DNA from: Rhynchopus euleeides
Taxonomy: Eukaryota; Euglenozoa; Diplonemea; Diplonemida; Diplonemidae
DNA: 64,000 bases
Assembly: GCA_963210315.1 (NCBI GenBank)
Contig: OY723267.1
Span: 806,001-870,000, forward strand
Reading direction: 5' to 3'
Part shown: in pieces, positions 22,643-34,500 of the stretch
Numbering within the stretch: the stretch's first letter is position 1
Layout of the letters: each line of letters begins with the position of its first letter
Position numbers and translations under genes: made by a program
Notes under the pieces: model-generated
What the model saw: only the letters and a program-made list of their open reading frames with translations
Databases searched by the model: none
Told to the model about the DNA's origin: nothing

Positions 22643-24757
22643 TTTTTTGAACGATTTTGAACGATTTTTGGCCGTGCTCGTCGCGTCCCCCGGTGAGGGG
22701 GGACGCTGTTTCGTGTTCTCCTTGCCGCACGGAGGCATTGCCTTACGTCGCCTCTTCCTCTTTTCCTTTATGGGCGGGTTAGTCTGGCTCAGAGGGCGGG
22801 ACCGTGCTGATATGCACAGTGACGACTCTCCCTTTTTTTGTTGTGCCCGCCTCCTGCCGAGTCGTGGCTGCTGCCTCTCAGACTGGGGGCGGGCGGTCGC
22901 CGACGCTGACGCGCCTGGCGGCCCGTGGAAAGTGACGTGGGTCTGGGGGTGGGGGGGGGGGGGGTGCTGGGGTGTCAGGCCGAAGCCCTTGACCGCTGTT
23001 GATTTTTGCAGGTTTCACGAGATCAGGTAGTCCTTCTCGCTGTGCTCCGTCACCCCTGCCTCAGCCAGGTAGCGTAGGGCCCCCTTGCAGTTGTGCAGCA
23101 GCAGGTTGTGCACGCTTGTGGCTGTGAGGTGGTGTCGGGCTGACGCTGTCGCGGGACAGCCGAAGAATAGGTGCTTCAGCGAGACCCCAGGCGGGGGGCT
23201 GTCCGGCGCAAGCTTCAGGCAGGGTTTGCACGGTGGTTGTGCGCTGCCCGGGACGTCGTGGTCGTACACCAGGCGGTGGTGGTCGGCCCGGAGGCGGCGG
23301 ATGGTGGTTTCCCCTAAGCGGGTAAGGCCCTCCATGCGGAGGTCAGGGCGCTGCAGTCGCGTCTCCCCGATTCCTGACCGATACGCGTACACGCTGTCTG
23401 TGCGGGGCAACGTGGTCCCGCTGTATATGTGTCGGCGGAGGGTGACACGGGCCGACGCGAGGCTGATCGGCTCCATCTGGGGCTTGAACGCACCGATCTG
23501 CGCCTGCTTGTCAGCAAGTTCGTTCCCTACCACCCCAACATGCGACGGGATGTAGCGGAGGTGGGTGGTGACATCGTATGTTTGGGCGAGCTTGCGCAGC
23601 CTCTGCCAGATGTCCCATTCGGTGGACCCCCTCGCTCGCTGGGGGCCGCTCAGCAGTGCATTCAGTGCGCTCTGCGAGTCGGTGAGGATGGCGACCGTTT
23701 CGCCTTGGGTTACCACGGTGCATAGGTGGGCGAGGGATTCTCTGATGGCCACCAGCTCTGCCTGGTAGCTGATGCAACGGAGTCCTGCCGGCCAGGCGAG
23801 CTTTTTCTTGAGGCGGCCCTCCGGCATGCTGTACACCGCTGCGCCCGCGCCGCCCTGTTGCTGCCGCGATGTGGAGTTGGAGACTGACCCGTCGGTGTAG
23901 ACATGCCAGGCGCACGTCGGGAGGGCCTGGATGGTCTGCTCTGCCAGGTCCCGGAGGGTGTCTTTCGGGGTGGCGGCCTTCGGGGCGGTGAGCCCCGGCA
24001 GCGTCGCCAGGATGTGCACTCGTGGCAGCACCAGGTTCCATTCCCAGGGGGGGATGGGGTGTGCTGCATGCAGGGGGGCCAGCAGGGGGGTGCGCCCGTC
24101 GACCTTCGAGGATTTCACCAGACTCCGTGCCTGATGTAGCCAGCTGCCTCCCGTGTTCCCGGTATTTAGTTGCGCCCGGTATCCTGGGGAGTGGGGCACG
24201 CGGCGGAAGCGTTCGTGGTCTGTGCACACCGCAACCTTGAAGTCGAGGTCGAGGTCTCGTAGGTGTGATTCCCAGAGGAGCTTCGCCGTGCTGGTGTTCT
24301 TCATGCAGCCTGTGATAATCAGGGCTGCGGTGCGGTGGACATCTTGCAGGCGTTTGAGGTTCCTCGCGGTCAGGCCAGGGGTGTAAACGCTTGCGGCGTA
24401 CATCAGGATGGGGTAGACATACGTCAGGTAGGCCTGGCGCAGCGTGTCTCCACTTGAGCCCCAGTCGGTGCCTGCCAACATACGCAGTATGCTCAGGCGT
24501 CGCATACAGGTGGTCACGACGTGGTCGACGTGGTCCGACATCGTGTAGCAGGCATCGATGTAAACCCCGAGGTATTTTGCTGTGGAGTCGTGCTGGAGGG
24601 GGGTGCCGTCTGGGAGCTCCATGCGCTTGTGCTCGCCCAGTGCTTCAGGCGTCGTTCCCATCAGCGTGTAGCAGCACTTGCTGGGGGAGAGCTGCAGCCC
24701 GTGGAGTGGGACTTCGGCGGCGAGTGCTGATATGACGCCCTGTGTGGTGACAAGGGT
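22643..24757 (-). mobile_element. Non-LTR retrotransposon copy 1, 5'-truncated
   Basis: Minus strand. The body is about 95% like copy 2 at 48624-50891. The 3' untranslated part (22643-23014) ends in two tandem AATCGTTCAAAA-type units. The 5' break is at about 24757, inside the reverse transcriptase domain. Flanks share GTTTTTTG at both sides (22642-22649 and about 24763), a possible target duplication in a T tract. Confidence 0.85.
23015..24757 (-). pseudogene. Reverse transcriptase C-terminus plus RNase H (truncated)
   Basis: The frame is intact from the truncation point to a TGA at 23015. It starts after the catalytic FADD motif (absent here), with the thumb region LSPSKCCYTLMG and KYLGVYIDACYTMSDHV. 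RNase H follows: YTDGSVSNS (Asp), SYQAELVAI (Glu), ILTDSQSALNAL (Asp) and PSHVGVVGNELADKQA (His/Asp). The C-terminus has a CxxC...HLFFGCP zinc-binding motif common to RNase H-bearing non-LTR elements. It cannot be active without the missing N-terminal half. Confidence 0.85.
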
Positions 24758-25539
24758 GAGGTTTTTTGTGTGAAAAACACCCGAGGTTTTTTGTGTGAAA
24801 AACGTGTGGAGAAGAAGTCGAAAGGGCCAAAAAAAAACGTCGGGGTAAGGAAAGGGAGTAAACGCCTTTTTTCGCATCGAAATAATCACGGGTCACCGTT
24901 CAACTTGCTTTTTTGCTTCAGAATTCCCGCCGGATTTCCTTCTGTAATAAATTACAGAAGAGTCAGGAAAACTTCGCTGTCTGATTGGTGATCTGCTGTG
25001 TCGCAAATCGAAGGCATACACACTGTGTGAAGAGGGGGGACTGTAAAACTGATCCTGCACACAATTGAATCTCGGATCCACAACTAGAGAGAGAAGAGAA
25101 GAAATCACGGGGCTCGGAGAAAACACGGGAGGCAGATTCTCAACCAAACGCAAGCGAAAAGGGCAACGAGAATGAGCAACAAAACCGTTTGCAACATATC
25201 TCTCCAGAAGTTTTTTTTGGGGGGGGGATGAGTGTCGTGGGGCCGTAATTTTGTGATGATTCATGATTTCTCGATTCAGGTTCATGTTCTCAGGGGTAGG
25301 GACGTTTTGCATCGAGGGCAAAAGTGTCACTTCAACTCTGCCGCTCTTTCTCTACTGTTGATACTTCGTTTGATGCGTTGACGCTTCCACACACACTTAC
25401 AAACCCACTTGCCTGATGAAGGGGGTGGTGTGTAGAGCACGTTTGGCAGAGCTGAATGACACTTTCCGCGCGAAAGTCGTGTGCGTAAAACATAAAAATA
25501 CCCGACAGCTCTCCCAAGGTGTGGGCACACCGAACCAGA
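24758..25539. other. Intergenic; target repeat and 3' end of giant gene
   Basis: It starts with two tandem copies of GAGGTTTTTTGTGTGAAAAA (24761 and about 24783) that served as the retrotransposon target. 25390-25490 carries a roughly 100-bp segment also found at 51310-51410. The remainder should be the giant gene's 3' untranslated region. Confidence 0.4.
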
Positions 25540-28500
25540 TCAGATTATGTCTTCGAAGTTTGTGCTCGCCGGGGTCAGCCCTCTTGCCGGTGGGGTCAGG
25601 CTTGGGGGCGTCTGCCCCCCGACACGCGGGACGGACGAGGTAGAAGTGACATCGGCCTGTGTCATCTCAGCCATGGTGTCCTGGTCGATGTAGTCAACAT
25701 TCTTGAGTTTATGGCTGCCGTACAGCATGTCTGTGTCGGAGAAGTACTCATCCTCGTGCTGGAACCTCTTGTTGTTCTTGTCGCCCGGAGCATCGGTCTT
25801 CTGGGCCCTCTGCTTGCAGTAGTAACCCGTACCCAGGATTGCCAGCAGGCAAGGGATGAGGATAAGGGGGAGCAGCCAGCACAGCAGGCAGTTGCTGTCG
25901 TCATCACCCATGCCTGCCGCGTTGTAATCAGCCGGTGAGAGGCCAGTCCCATTGTTGAGCTCGCCGTCCTCCGGGGAGTCGGGCAGCGTGGTGTTCGGCA
26001 CAGGGGTTTCCACAGAGGAGATGTCTGGGGCGTCCGTGTTGGTGTTGTTGGGTGTCGTGTCCACGGGGGTGCCGCACTTCCCCTTCCCGGCGTCGAAGAT
26101 GCAGTCCCCCGCTGTGTTGCACAGCTCCTCGTCGCTGATTTGGAGGCAGTCCGCATTAGTGCAGGTGGCGGGCTGCAAGGTAGCCTCCCCTGTGAAGGGG
26201 AAGCGGCATTTGCACACCCAGTCGCCCTGCTTCTTGAGGTCAGGATCGAAGCAGTCCTGGCCAGCCTCCTCGCAGATGCCGCGGCCGCAGGTTTCACAGA
26301 AGTGGCTGCACTCGTCCCTGCCGCACGACGCAGGTTTGTTAACAGCGTTCTGCCCCACCTCCGGCTCGACGCAGGCGCACACCCAGTCACCAGTGACATC
26401 GACGTTCAGATCAACACACGTCTGACCAACGTCTGTGCACACCTTGTTGTGGATGGCGCATTCCCCAACGAAGGCGCAGTCCGCAGCAGCCGCGACACGG
26501 CTCCCCTGGGCAGGCGGTGGGCACACACACTCCCAGTCCCCTGTGCTCGCCGCGCGCGTGTCTTTGTCGACGCACTGTGGAGGGTGTGATGTTGGGTGTG
26601 GGTGGGGTGCCAAGATGTGGCCCAGGAAGAACTATCCCAGGAAGTGGAGGAAAACAAAGGACTGTGGAAGCTGGCAGACCTCCTGGCCCACGGTGTGGCA
26701 CGTGTCGTAGTTTTCAGGCTTTTCGCACTCGTCCTGCTTGCATTCGGCTGCCACGGCAACAGCCTTGCCTGCAGCGGGTGCCTTGCAGTGGCATTCCCAG
26801 TCTGCGAGAGACGCGTCGGTGGTGTTGGCATCCTTGCAAGACTGGCCTGCATCCTCACACACAGCCTTGTTGCTTGGGATGTCGCACTCGTCAAGAGCTG
26901 TGGTGTGGTGGGGTGGGAGTCTATGGTCGGACATAATAGACGACAAAGACACAAAACATCAACATCAAATACGCGTGTAGGCAACCAACGCTGTCCCGTT
27001 GCATTTGCTGACGGACGGAGGGGCGAAGGCAGGGAGCAAAACATCACTCGTTCATCATTCCCAAACTAAGCGACTCTTGCAAACAGTGAAGCACCCACGC
27101 GTTAGGAGGAAGGACGGGACTCTCACCCTCTATGGCGCTCCATTCCAGAAGACTTACTCCTCCAACGTATGGCCCCCACCGCCGCTTGCACCACATGCCG
27201 ACACAAGAAGGGCGGCTTTTGTTCCGTTCGCCCCACCCCCCCTTCCAACCTTGCAAGAAGTTGCTGCAAGTGGTAGAAAATGTAGCGCACAGCTGTCCTC
27301 TCTAGTCATCCCTTGACTCCCGAGCCCGCACCGCGCAACGTGCTAAACAAGTTTACGACAGAATGGCATACCGCACACTGCCACCGACATTGTCGCAGAG
27401 CCCTTGCCATCGCCCGAACACTCGCACACCCAGTCGGACGGTGCGTCGGACACATCGCGGCAGATCTGCCCTGCTTTGTAGCACAGGTTGGCCGCCCCCT
27501 TGCCGGCACACGTTTCGCAGTCGGCGTTGCACTCATCTAGCACACACTTCGCAGCCTCCTGGTAGCCGATTGAGCCCGACAGTGCCCCCTTGCAGTGGCA
27601 CTCGAAGTCATTCGCCACTGCCGGGTCCGGGTCCACGCACAGCTGCCCTGCGCCGCTGCACACAACAGTGTCCTTGCATTCGTCACCAGGCGGCAGCACT
27701 GTGTGGGTAATGAGGTGACATCACACACAGCATCAGAAAGGGCGACATCACCCGATTGCCATACCACACTCGGCAGCCATCTGCTGCCCCTGGCCCGTGC
27801 CGCTAAGACAGTTGCACACCCAGTCGTCCACGGTCTCAGTGGGGTCAACGCACATCTGCCCCGCATCCTCGCAGATAGCGTGGTGCGACACGCACTCATC
27901 CATGCCTGTGTGGTGTGGTGTAGTGTGGGTTCATGCAGGGGATAAGATAGGTCTGGTTTTCCGGTTTTCAAAACCAGGGTTTCCCGGTTCCCGGTTTTCT
28001 GGAAAAAAAAAAAGGTCGGTCTCATTTTTGGCGGTTTTTCTTGTGACTTTGGGACAGTAAAACAGTCAGAAAAAACGCCATAAAAAAATAGAAAGTGACC
28101 CCATCGTGATCCGCACAGAGCTCAAATAGTCCAAAGAAGGCAGAGAAGCGGAGAAGAAAAATGGACCTAGCGGATGGCCCGGTGGGTGGTGACCTCGTCA
28201 TGCAGGTCTCTTCTGTTTTGAAGGTGCACACATGGTGGACTCCAGCCACCATGTCTAAGAGGGAGTCTAAGACTGCAGTCTGGAGGGCTGAGACGAGAAC
28301 ACGAACGACTTTCAAGCAGTCTTGAAGGTCGCCAAGCCTATTGGGGGCAACTAACAGATGAGATTTGTTTGTTGCCTGTCGTCACAGCTAGGTGCCCATC
28401 TCCTCGATAACGGAATGTGTGCAGAGATCTCGTGGACCCTTTGGCCATTCTGTCGTGCACCCACTCCACCCACAACGCACACCTGTCACGAGTGGTCGCT

Positions 28501-31500
28501 CCCCCGTCCTCCTCCACCCTGAAGGTTGAACCCTCAAGGACCAGTGATCTCCTGCTGGCCGGGCTGCGATACAGCGAAGCCTTCCTACTTACAAGCGAAT
28601 CCAGACTGTAGTGAACAGATGTTCACTACCGTGGCCTCCGGCGGCTGGGGGGCTCCGCCCCCCAGACCCCCCTGTGTAAAAGCATTGCACCAGACCGGTT
28701 TTTTGGTCGAGAGTCCAAACTTTCAAAGCAGCTGCTGCGCCTGCCCCACCAAGCAGCCTCAGTACGACAGGACGCGCGCAGGCACCGGGCCTTCTCAGAC
28801 TCTGGGAGGGTTTGCGCGGGTCGCGCGCGCCGAAGGCGCGCGCGAAAAATTTTCAAAACCAGAAAAACCGGAAAACGGTGCCAGAAAAAAAGTCTATCTT
28901 ATACCCTGGTTCATGGCAAAGGTGTATTATTTCAAACGCATACCACATGCTGCAGGCATCCGGTGTGCCTGTGTCCCGGTCCCGGGGCACTTGCACAGCC
29001 AGTCGCCTCGGCTAGTTGGCGCAGTGTTGGGGTCCAAGCACTCCTGCCCAGCCTCGTGGCACACATCGGTGTAAATCGGTGCGACAGCACCCTCAGGCAG
29101 TGCAGATGACCTTGCGGCGCACGTCTCTGTGTAATCGATGTTGTAGAGGCACACCTCCTTGGCTCTGTTGAACGGGGTGTCGGCAATGACGCACCACTCT
29201 CCAGCCTCCTGCATGTCCGGGTTGCAGCACCCTGTGTTGCACGGCTCTGTCAGCCCGGGTCCTGTCGGCCCGCCGGGGCGGATGTCTGACATCGGGATAC
29301 CATCGCCACGCCCGGCTGACACCCACCCACATGCGCACTCGCAGCCGCTGCGTGTGTAGCGCTTGAAGTGATCGCAAGTCTTTGCCGTGCCGTTGCCGGC
29401 AGTCTCGCAATCGTTGACATTGCACTTCTCCACTGCTGATGCAACCGCAGACTGCGTGGAGGGGGCCGCGCACTCGCACATCCAGTCATTCAGGCTGCTG
29501 GCCGACGTGTCAGGGTCACGGCACTCCTGGCCAGCGTTCTTGCAGGTGCCCAGGTCGCCTGCCGATTGGCGGGAGCACGAAGGGCAGATGGCGGTGCACT
29601 CATCGATGACGCACTCCGCAGGCGCACCATCAACAGGTGTGCCGATAGCAGGCGCGATGCACCCGCATTTGAAGCTTGTTGTGTTCGTCGGGTGTGACAA
29701 GCAGCTCTGCTCGGCCTGAGTGCACACCAGCTTGTTCGCCGGCTCGTCGCAGCCCCCCCTGTAGGTGCAGTTAGCGGGTGCAGCGAGGCCGAGGCCGGTC
29801 GTCAGCGACCCGGAGGGGCACTCACACATCCAGTCGCCCTCGCTGGTAAGTGCCGTGGACAGGTCCAAGCAGGACTGGCCTGCCTGCTTGCAGACGTCGC
29901 TGTGGATGTCACACTCATCCAGCACACAGGAGGCACGGCCCCCAACTGCACTGCCCTGTGAAGGCTTGTGGCAGACACACTTCCAGTTCCCGCGCACCGT
30001 GGTGTCCGGGTCAACACACTCCTGGGCGTGTTTGGAGCAGGCTGTGTTCGACTCGCACTCATCCTCCTCGCACACAGCAGGGGCACCGACAGACTGCCCC
30101 ACACCCGTGGTGCAAGAGCACTCCCAGTCGTTGCGGCTGCTGGCGGAGGTGTTGAGATCGGTGCAGGTCTGCTTGGCATCAAGGCAGGGGTGAGGAGCGT
30201 CGATGCACTCGTCAAGAGTGCACTCAGCAGGGCCGTTCCAGGATTCCCCGAAGCCCTCATAGCAGACACACAACCAGTCGCCCTCGATCACCTCGCAGCG
30301 CTGCCCATCGCCACACTCCGACCCGTGCTGCACGCAGAGGTCCTCCACCTCGCAGGTGGCCGGACCACGCACCTGCACATCAGGGGAGTGGGGGCACTGG
30401 CACATCCAGTCGTTGACCTCGCCCACACCCTGGTTGGGGTCATGGCAGTCCTGGCCGGCCTTGCCGCACGCCTCATCGCCCGTCTCGAGCCCCTCCCCGA
30501 TACCTGCATTCGTCGCGCACTCGTCAAGGATGCAGTGCGCCTGCTCGGCGTGCCCGGTGGCCCCTGTGTAGGGGGAGAGGCACTTGCACACCCAGTCACC
30601 GGTGGTCTCCAAGTTCTCGTCAACGCACTGCTGCGCAGGGAACCCGTGCTGGTCCAGCTGGTCGCAAACAGCTGCGTTCGCAGGGTCTTCGCACTCGTCG
30701 GAGGTGCACGTCGCAGTTGCCGCGTTTTTGGTGCCGTGGAAAGGATCCCTGCACATGCACTGCCAGTCCCGCAGCGATCCGGGGTCTGTGTTGGGGTCGA
30801 AGCAGTCCTGCTCGTAGGAGAGGCAGTCGTGTGTCTGGGAACCCACCTTCCGCGCGCATGTGGGGCAGGAAGCCGCACACTCGTCCAGCTCACAGACAGC
30901 AATGCGCGTCTGCCTCCCCGTCCGTGCCCACGGCACCTCCCTGTCTGCGATGTCGCCGCCACCCGTGTCACCGCGTGGGCCGCCGAGGTCGAGGCCAGGC
31001 CCAGGGCCCACACCGGGGCCTACGCCGGGACGGTCGCCGGATCCCGCACCCATCGGCATGGACTCGGGGGGCATCTGCGGGAACACGCATTCGCAGTACC
31101 AGTCACCTGTGACGGGCGTCGGGTCGACGCACTGCTGGTCGTTCACCTGGCACAGCATCATGGCCTCCTCTGTGGCGCACTCGCCCTCAGGGGTGCACTC
31201 CGCAGGGGCACCCACGCGGAACACGCCCGACTCGTCGTTGCAGTAGCACTCCCAGTCGCCTGTGACCGTGTGGTCAGGGTCCCAGCACCCCTGTTCGTAC
31301 GGCGCGCACACGCTCTGGTGTGCGTTGCACTCATCTTCCTCGCAAGAGGCGGGACCCATGACCTGCCTCTGCTTGCCTGGTGTGCTGCACTCGCAGTACC
31401 AGTCGCCCTTGGAGTCGGGGGTCGGGGAAGGGTCCACGCAGATCTGAGATTCCTGCTCGCACTGCGGCGCATTGTCGTCACACTCATTCAGGAGGCACGA

Positions 31501-34500
31501 CGCGACAGCACCCTGTGCCGAGCCGTCGCCCTCCTTGCACTCGCACCTCCAGTCGTGTGTCGAGGTGGGGTTGGTGCTGCCCTCCACACACTTCTGCCCG
31601 TTCTTGGTGCACAGGTTGCCAGACCCCTTGTCAGCGCACGACGTGCACACCGCCAGGCACTCATCCAGCACGCACGAGGCTGCGGCACCTACACCCCGAG
31701 GGCCTGTCTGGGGTGTGATGCACTCACAACCACCGTCAACACACCGCTGGCTGTTGGCGGTGCAGATGTGTTCGTTCTCGTCACACCACGAGCCCGGCGG
31801 GGGGCGGCACACCGCAGGGGCATTCAGCTGCCGCCCCTGAAGAGGCGAGGATGCGTTGCACACGCAGTACCAGTCACCCTTCACTGCTGCGTTGGTGTTC
31901 TCGTCGTGGCAGTCCTGCCCCGCAGCTGCGCACACGTCGTGCTTTTCGGGAGTGAGGCACTCGTTCAAGGTGCATGTTGCATAGGCAGCTGTTGCGGCCC
32001 CCACCATCGGCTCGGGACACACGCACTCCCAGTCATTGACGGACACAACATCCGTGTTCTTGTCGACACACAGCTGGTTGTTCAGCGCACAGAAGGACTC
32101 CAGAGTGCCCTTGTCTGCGAGGCACTCGTCAAGCTGACAGGTTGCAGCCCCTGCGATCTTGGAGCCAGTCTGCCCCAGAGGGCACACGCACTTCCAGTCG
32201 TTGCGGTCCGTCGGAGACATCGACCCCTCGAGGCATCCCTGCTCGTGCTTGGCGCATTCGCTCCCGAAGCCCTTGTCGGCACAGGTGTCACACACCTGGG
32301 TGCACTCGTCAAGAAGGCACACGGTGGGGGCGGCCTGCTTGCTGACGCCCTTCGCAGGAGGCAGACACTTGCACACCCAGTCACCCGCTTTCGTCACATT
32401 GGGGTCGAAGCAGGACTGGCCCGCCTGCGAGCAGACATGGCCGTGCACGACACACTCACCCTCCGGGTTGCACGTCGCCAGCTGCTGCTGCCCAGCAGGG
32501 GCAACGCTGTCAAAGCACTCGCACACCCAGTCGTTCAGGGCGGGTGACGGGTCCCAGCAGAGCTGCTCCTGCGTCGCACAGATCTTGCCGGCATCCTCGC
32601 ACTCGTCCAGGGTGCACGAGGCAGCACCGCCAATCTTCGGGGCACCCTTCTTCGGGAAGACACACTCGCACTCCCAGTCGAGGGGGACGAACGGGTTGCG
32701 ATCGACACACTCCTGCCCTTCGTTGCTGCAGATGTTGCTTTTGTCCTCGCACTCGTCATGCGGGCAGGTGGCGGCCTTGGCAATCGCTGACACGGTAGCC
32801 GGTGGGGTGCAGGTGCATGTCCAGTCAGACCGAGAAGAGGGAGACGTGTTTGGGTCGTGGCAGGTCTGGCCCTCTTTCACACAAACATTGCCGGTACCAC
32901 GGTCGGCGCAGGTGTTGCACTTCTCGGCACACTCGTCCACCTCGCATGCCGGCACAGCAGACGCCACAGCCTTCTGACTCCCCTCGATGCAGCGGCACTC
33001 CCAGTCACCCCGCTGGTCGACGGTGGGTGCGGGGTCCTTGCACTCCTGCTGCGCCCCTGTGCACACGTCCGCGTTTGTCTGGTTGAGGCACTCGTCCAGC
33101 GCGCATTTCGCAGGGGAGGCCACCGCTGCCCCGATGGCAGGCAGCTGGCACACGCACTGCCAGTCCCCGGTGGAGGCGGCGGTCTTGTTCGGGTCGCTGC
33201 AGGTCTGCCCTGCCCCGCAGACACCAGGGTGCTCTTTGCATTCGTCCCTGGTGCACGTGGCGGGTCCTGCTGTGGCGTTCCCCTTGGCAGGTTCCTTGCA
33301 GGTGCACATCCAGTCGTTGGTCGACCTCGCATCGGGGTTCACATCCACGCAGTCCTGGCCCTTCTCTGAGCATTTCGTCCCCGCGCAAGTCGGGCAGGCC
33401 TCGGCGCACTCATCGATGACACACTCTGCGACAGCCGCTGTTGCTCTGCCTGATGCCGGCGCCTTGCACACGCACTCCCAGTCCGACAGGGAGCCGGCGT
33501 CGGTGTTGGGGTCGACGCAGTCCTGGTTCCTGTCGCTGCAGATCTTCCCTGCACAGGTCGGGCAGGTCATCGCACATTCGTCAAGGGTGCACGATGCAGG
33601 GGCCGCTGTCGAGGGCTGGCCCGCGCCGGGTGGCGGGCACACGCACTGCCAGTCGCCCGTCGTGGTGGGGTCAGGGTCGAAGCACGCCTGCTTCTTGTCG
33701 CTGCACACCTTGTTCTTGTCCTCTTCCAGGCACTCACTGCCGGGGGGCGGCGTGCACGTTGCCTCAGCCATAAGCTCGCTGTTGGATCTGTCCGCGACAC
33801 ACTCGCAGAACCAGTCCTGGAACATGACGAAAGACCTGTCGTTGCAGACTTGCTCGCCCGGGCGGCAGATGTCGCTCTTCGACCTGCACTCGTCCTCCTC
33901 GCATGTGGCAGGCCCCGCCACCGCTTGGCCCACACTCGGCATCTTGCAGACGCACAGCCAGTCCCCCGACGTGTGCAGGTCCTGGTCGAAACAGTCCTGG
34001 TTCGCCGCGCACTGAGCGGCGTTGTCGACGCACTCATCCACACCGCATGTCGCAACTGCCGCCACCGCAGTGTTGCTGGCAGGGGGCTTGCAGATGCACA
34101 TCCAGTCGCCGTCCGCTCCGGGGGACTGGTCCGGGTCGATGCATTCCTGGCCGTTCTTGTCGCACTCATTCTGATCGCCCGGGGCACGCACAGCCGAGAG
34201 GTCGGTGTGCACAACACACTCGTCGACCTCGCATTCAGCAGGTCCCGCGAGGCTCATGATGTGGTCGTTGGGCGGGGGGCAGAAGCAGGCCCAGGTGCCC
34301 AGGCTCAACGGGTCGGTGTCCTTGCACTGCTGTCCGCCAGACGCGCAAATGTTGCTGTACGACTTGCACTCATCTGCTTCGCACGTGGCCTGAGCCGCAC
34401 GGGACGCACCCGCCCACGGGTCACTGCAGTGGCATTCCCAGTCGCCCAGCGACGCCGGGGAAACATTCGGGTCGAAGCACTCCTGCCCGGCAGCAGTGCA

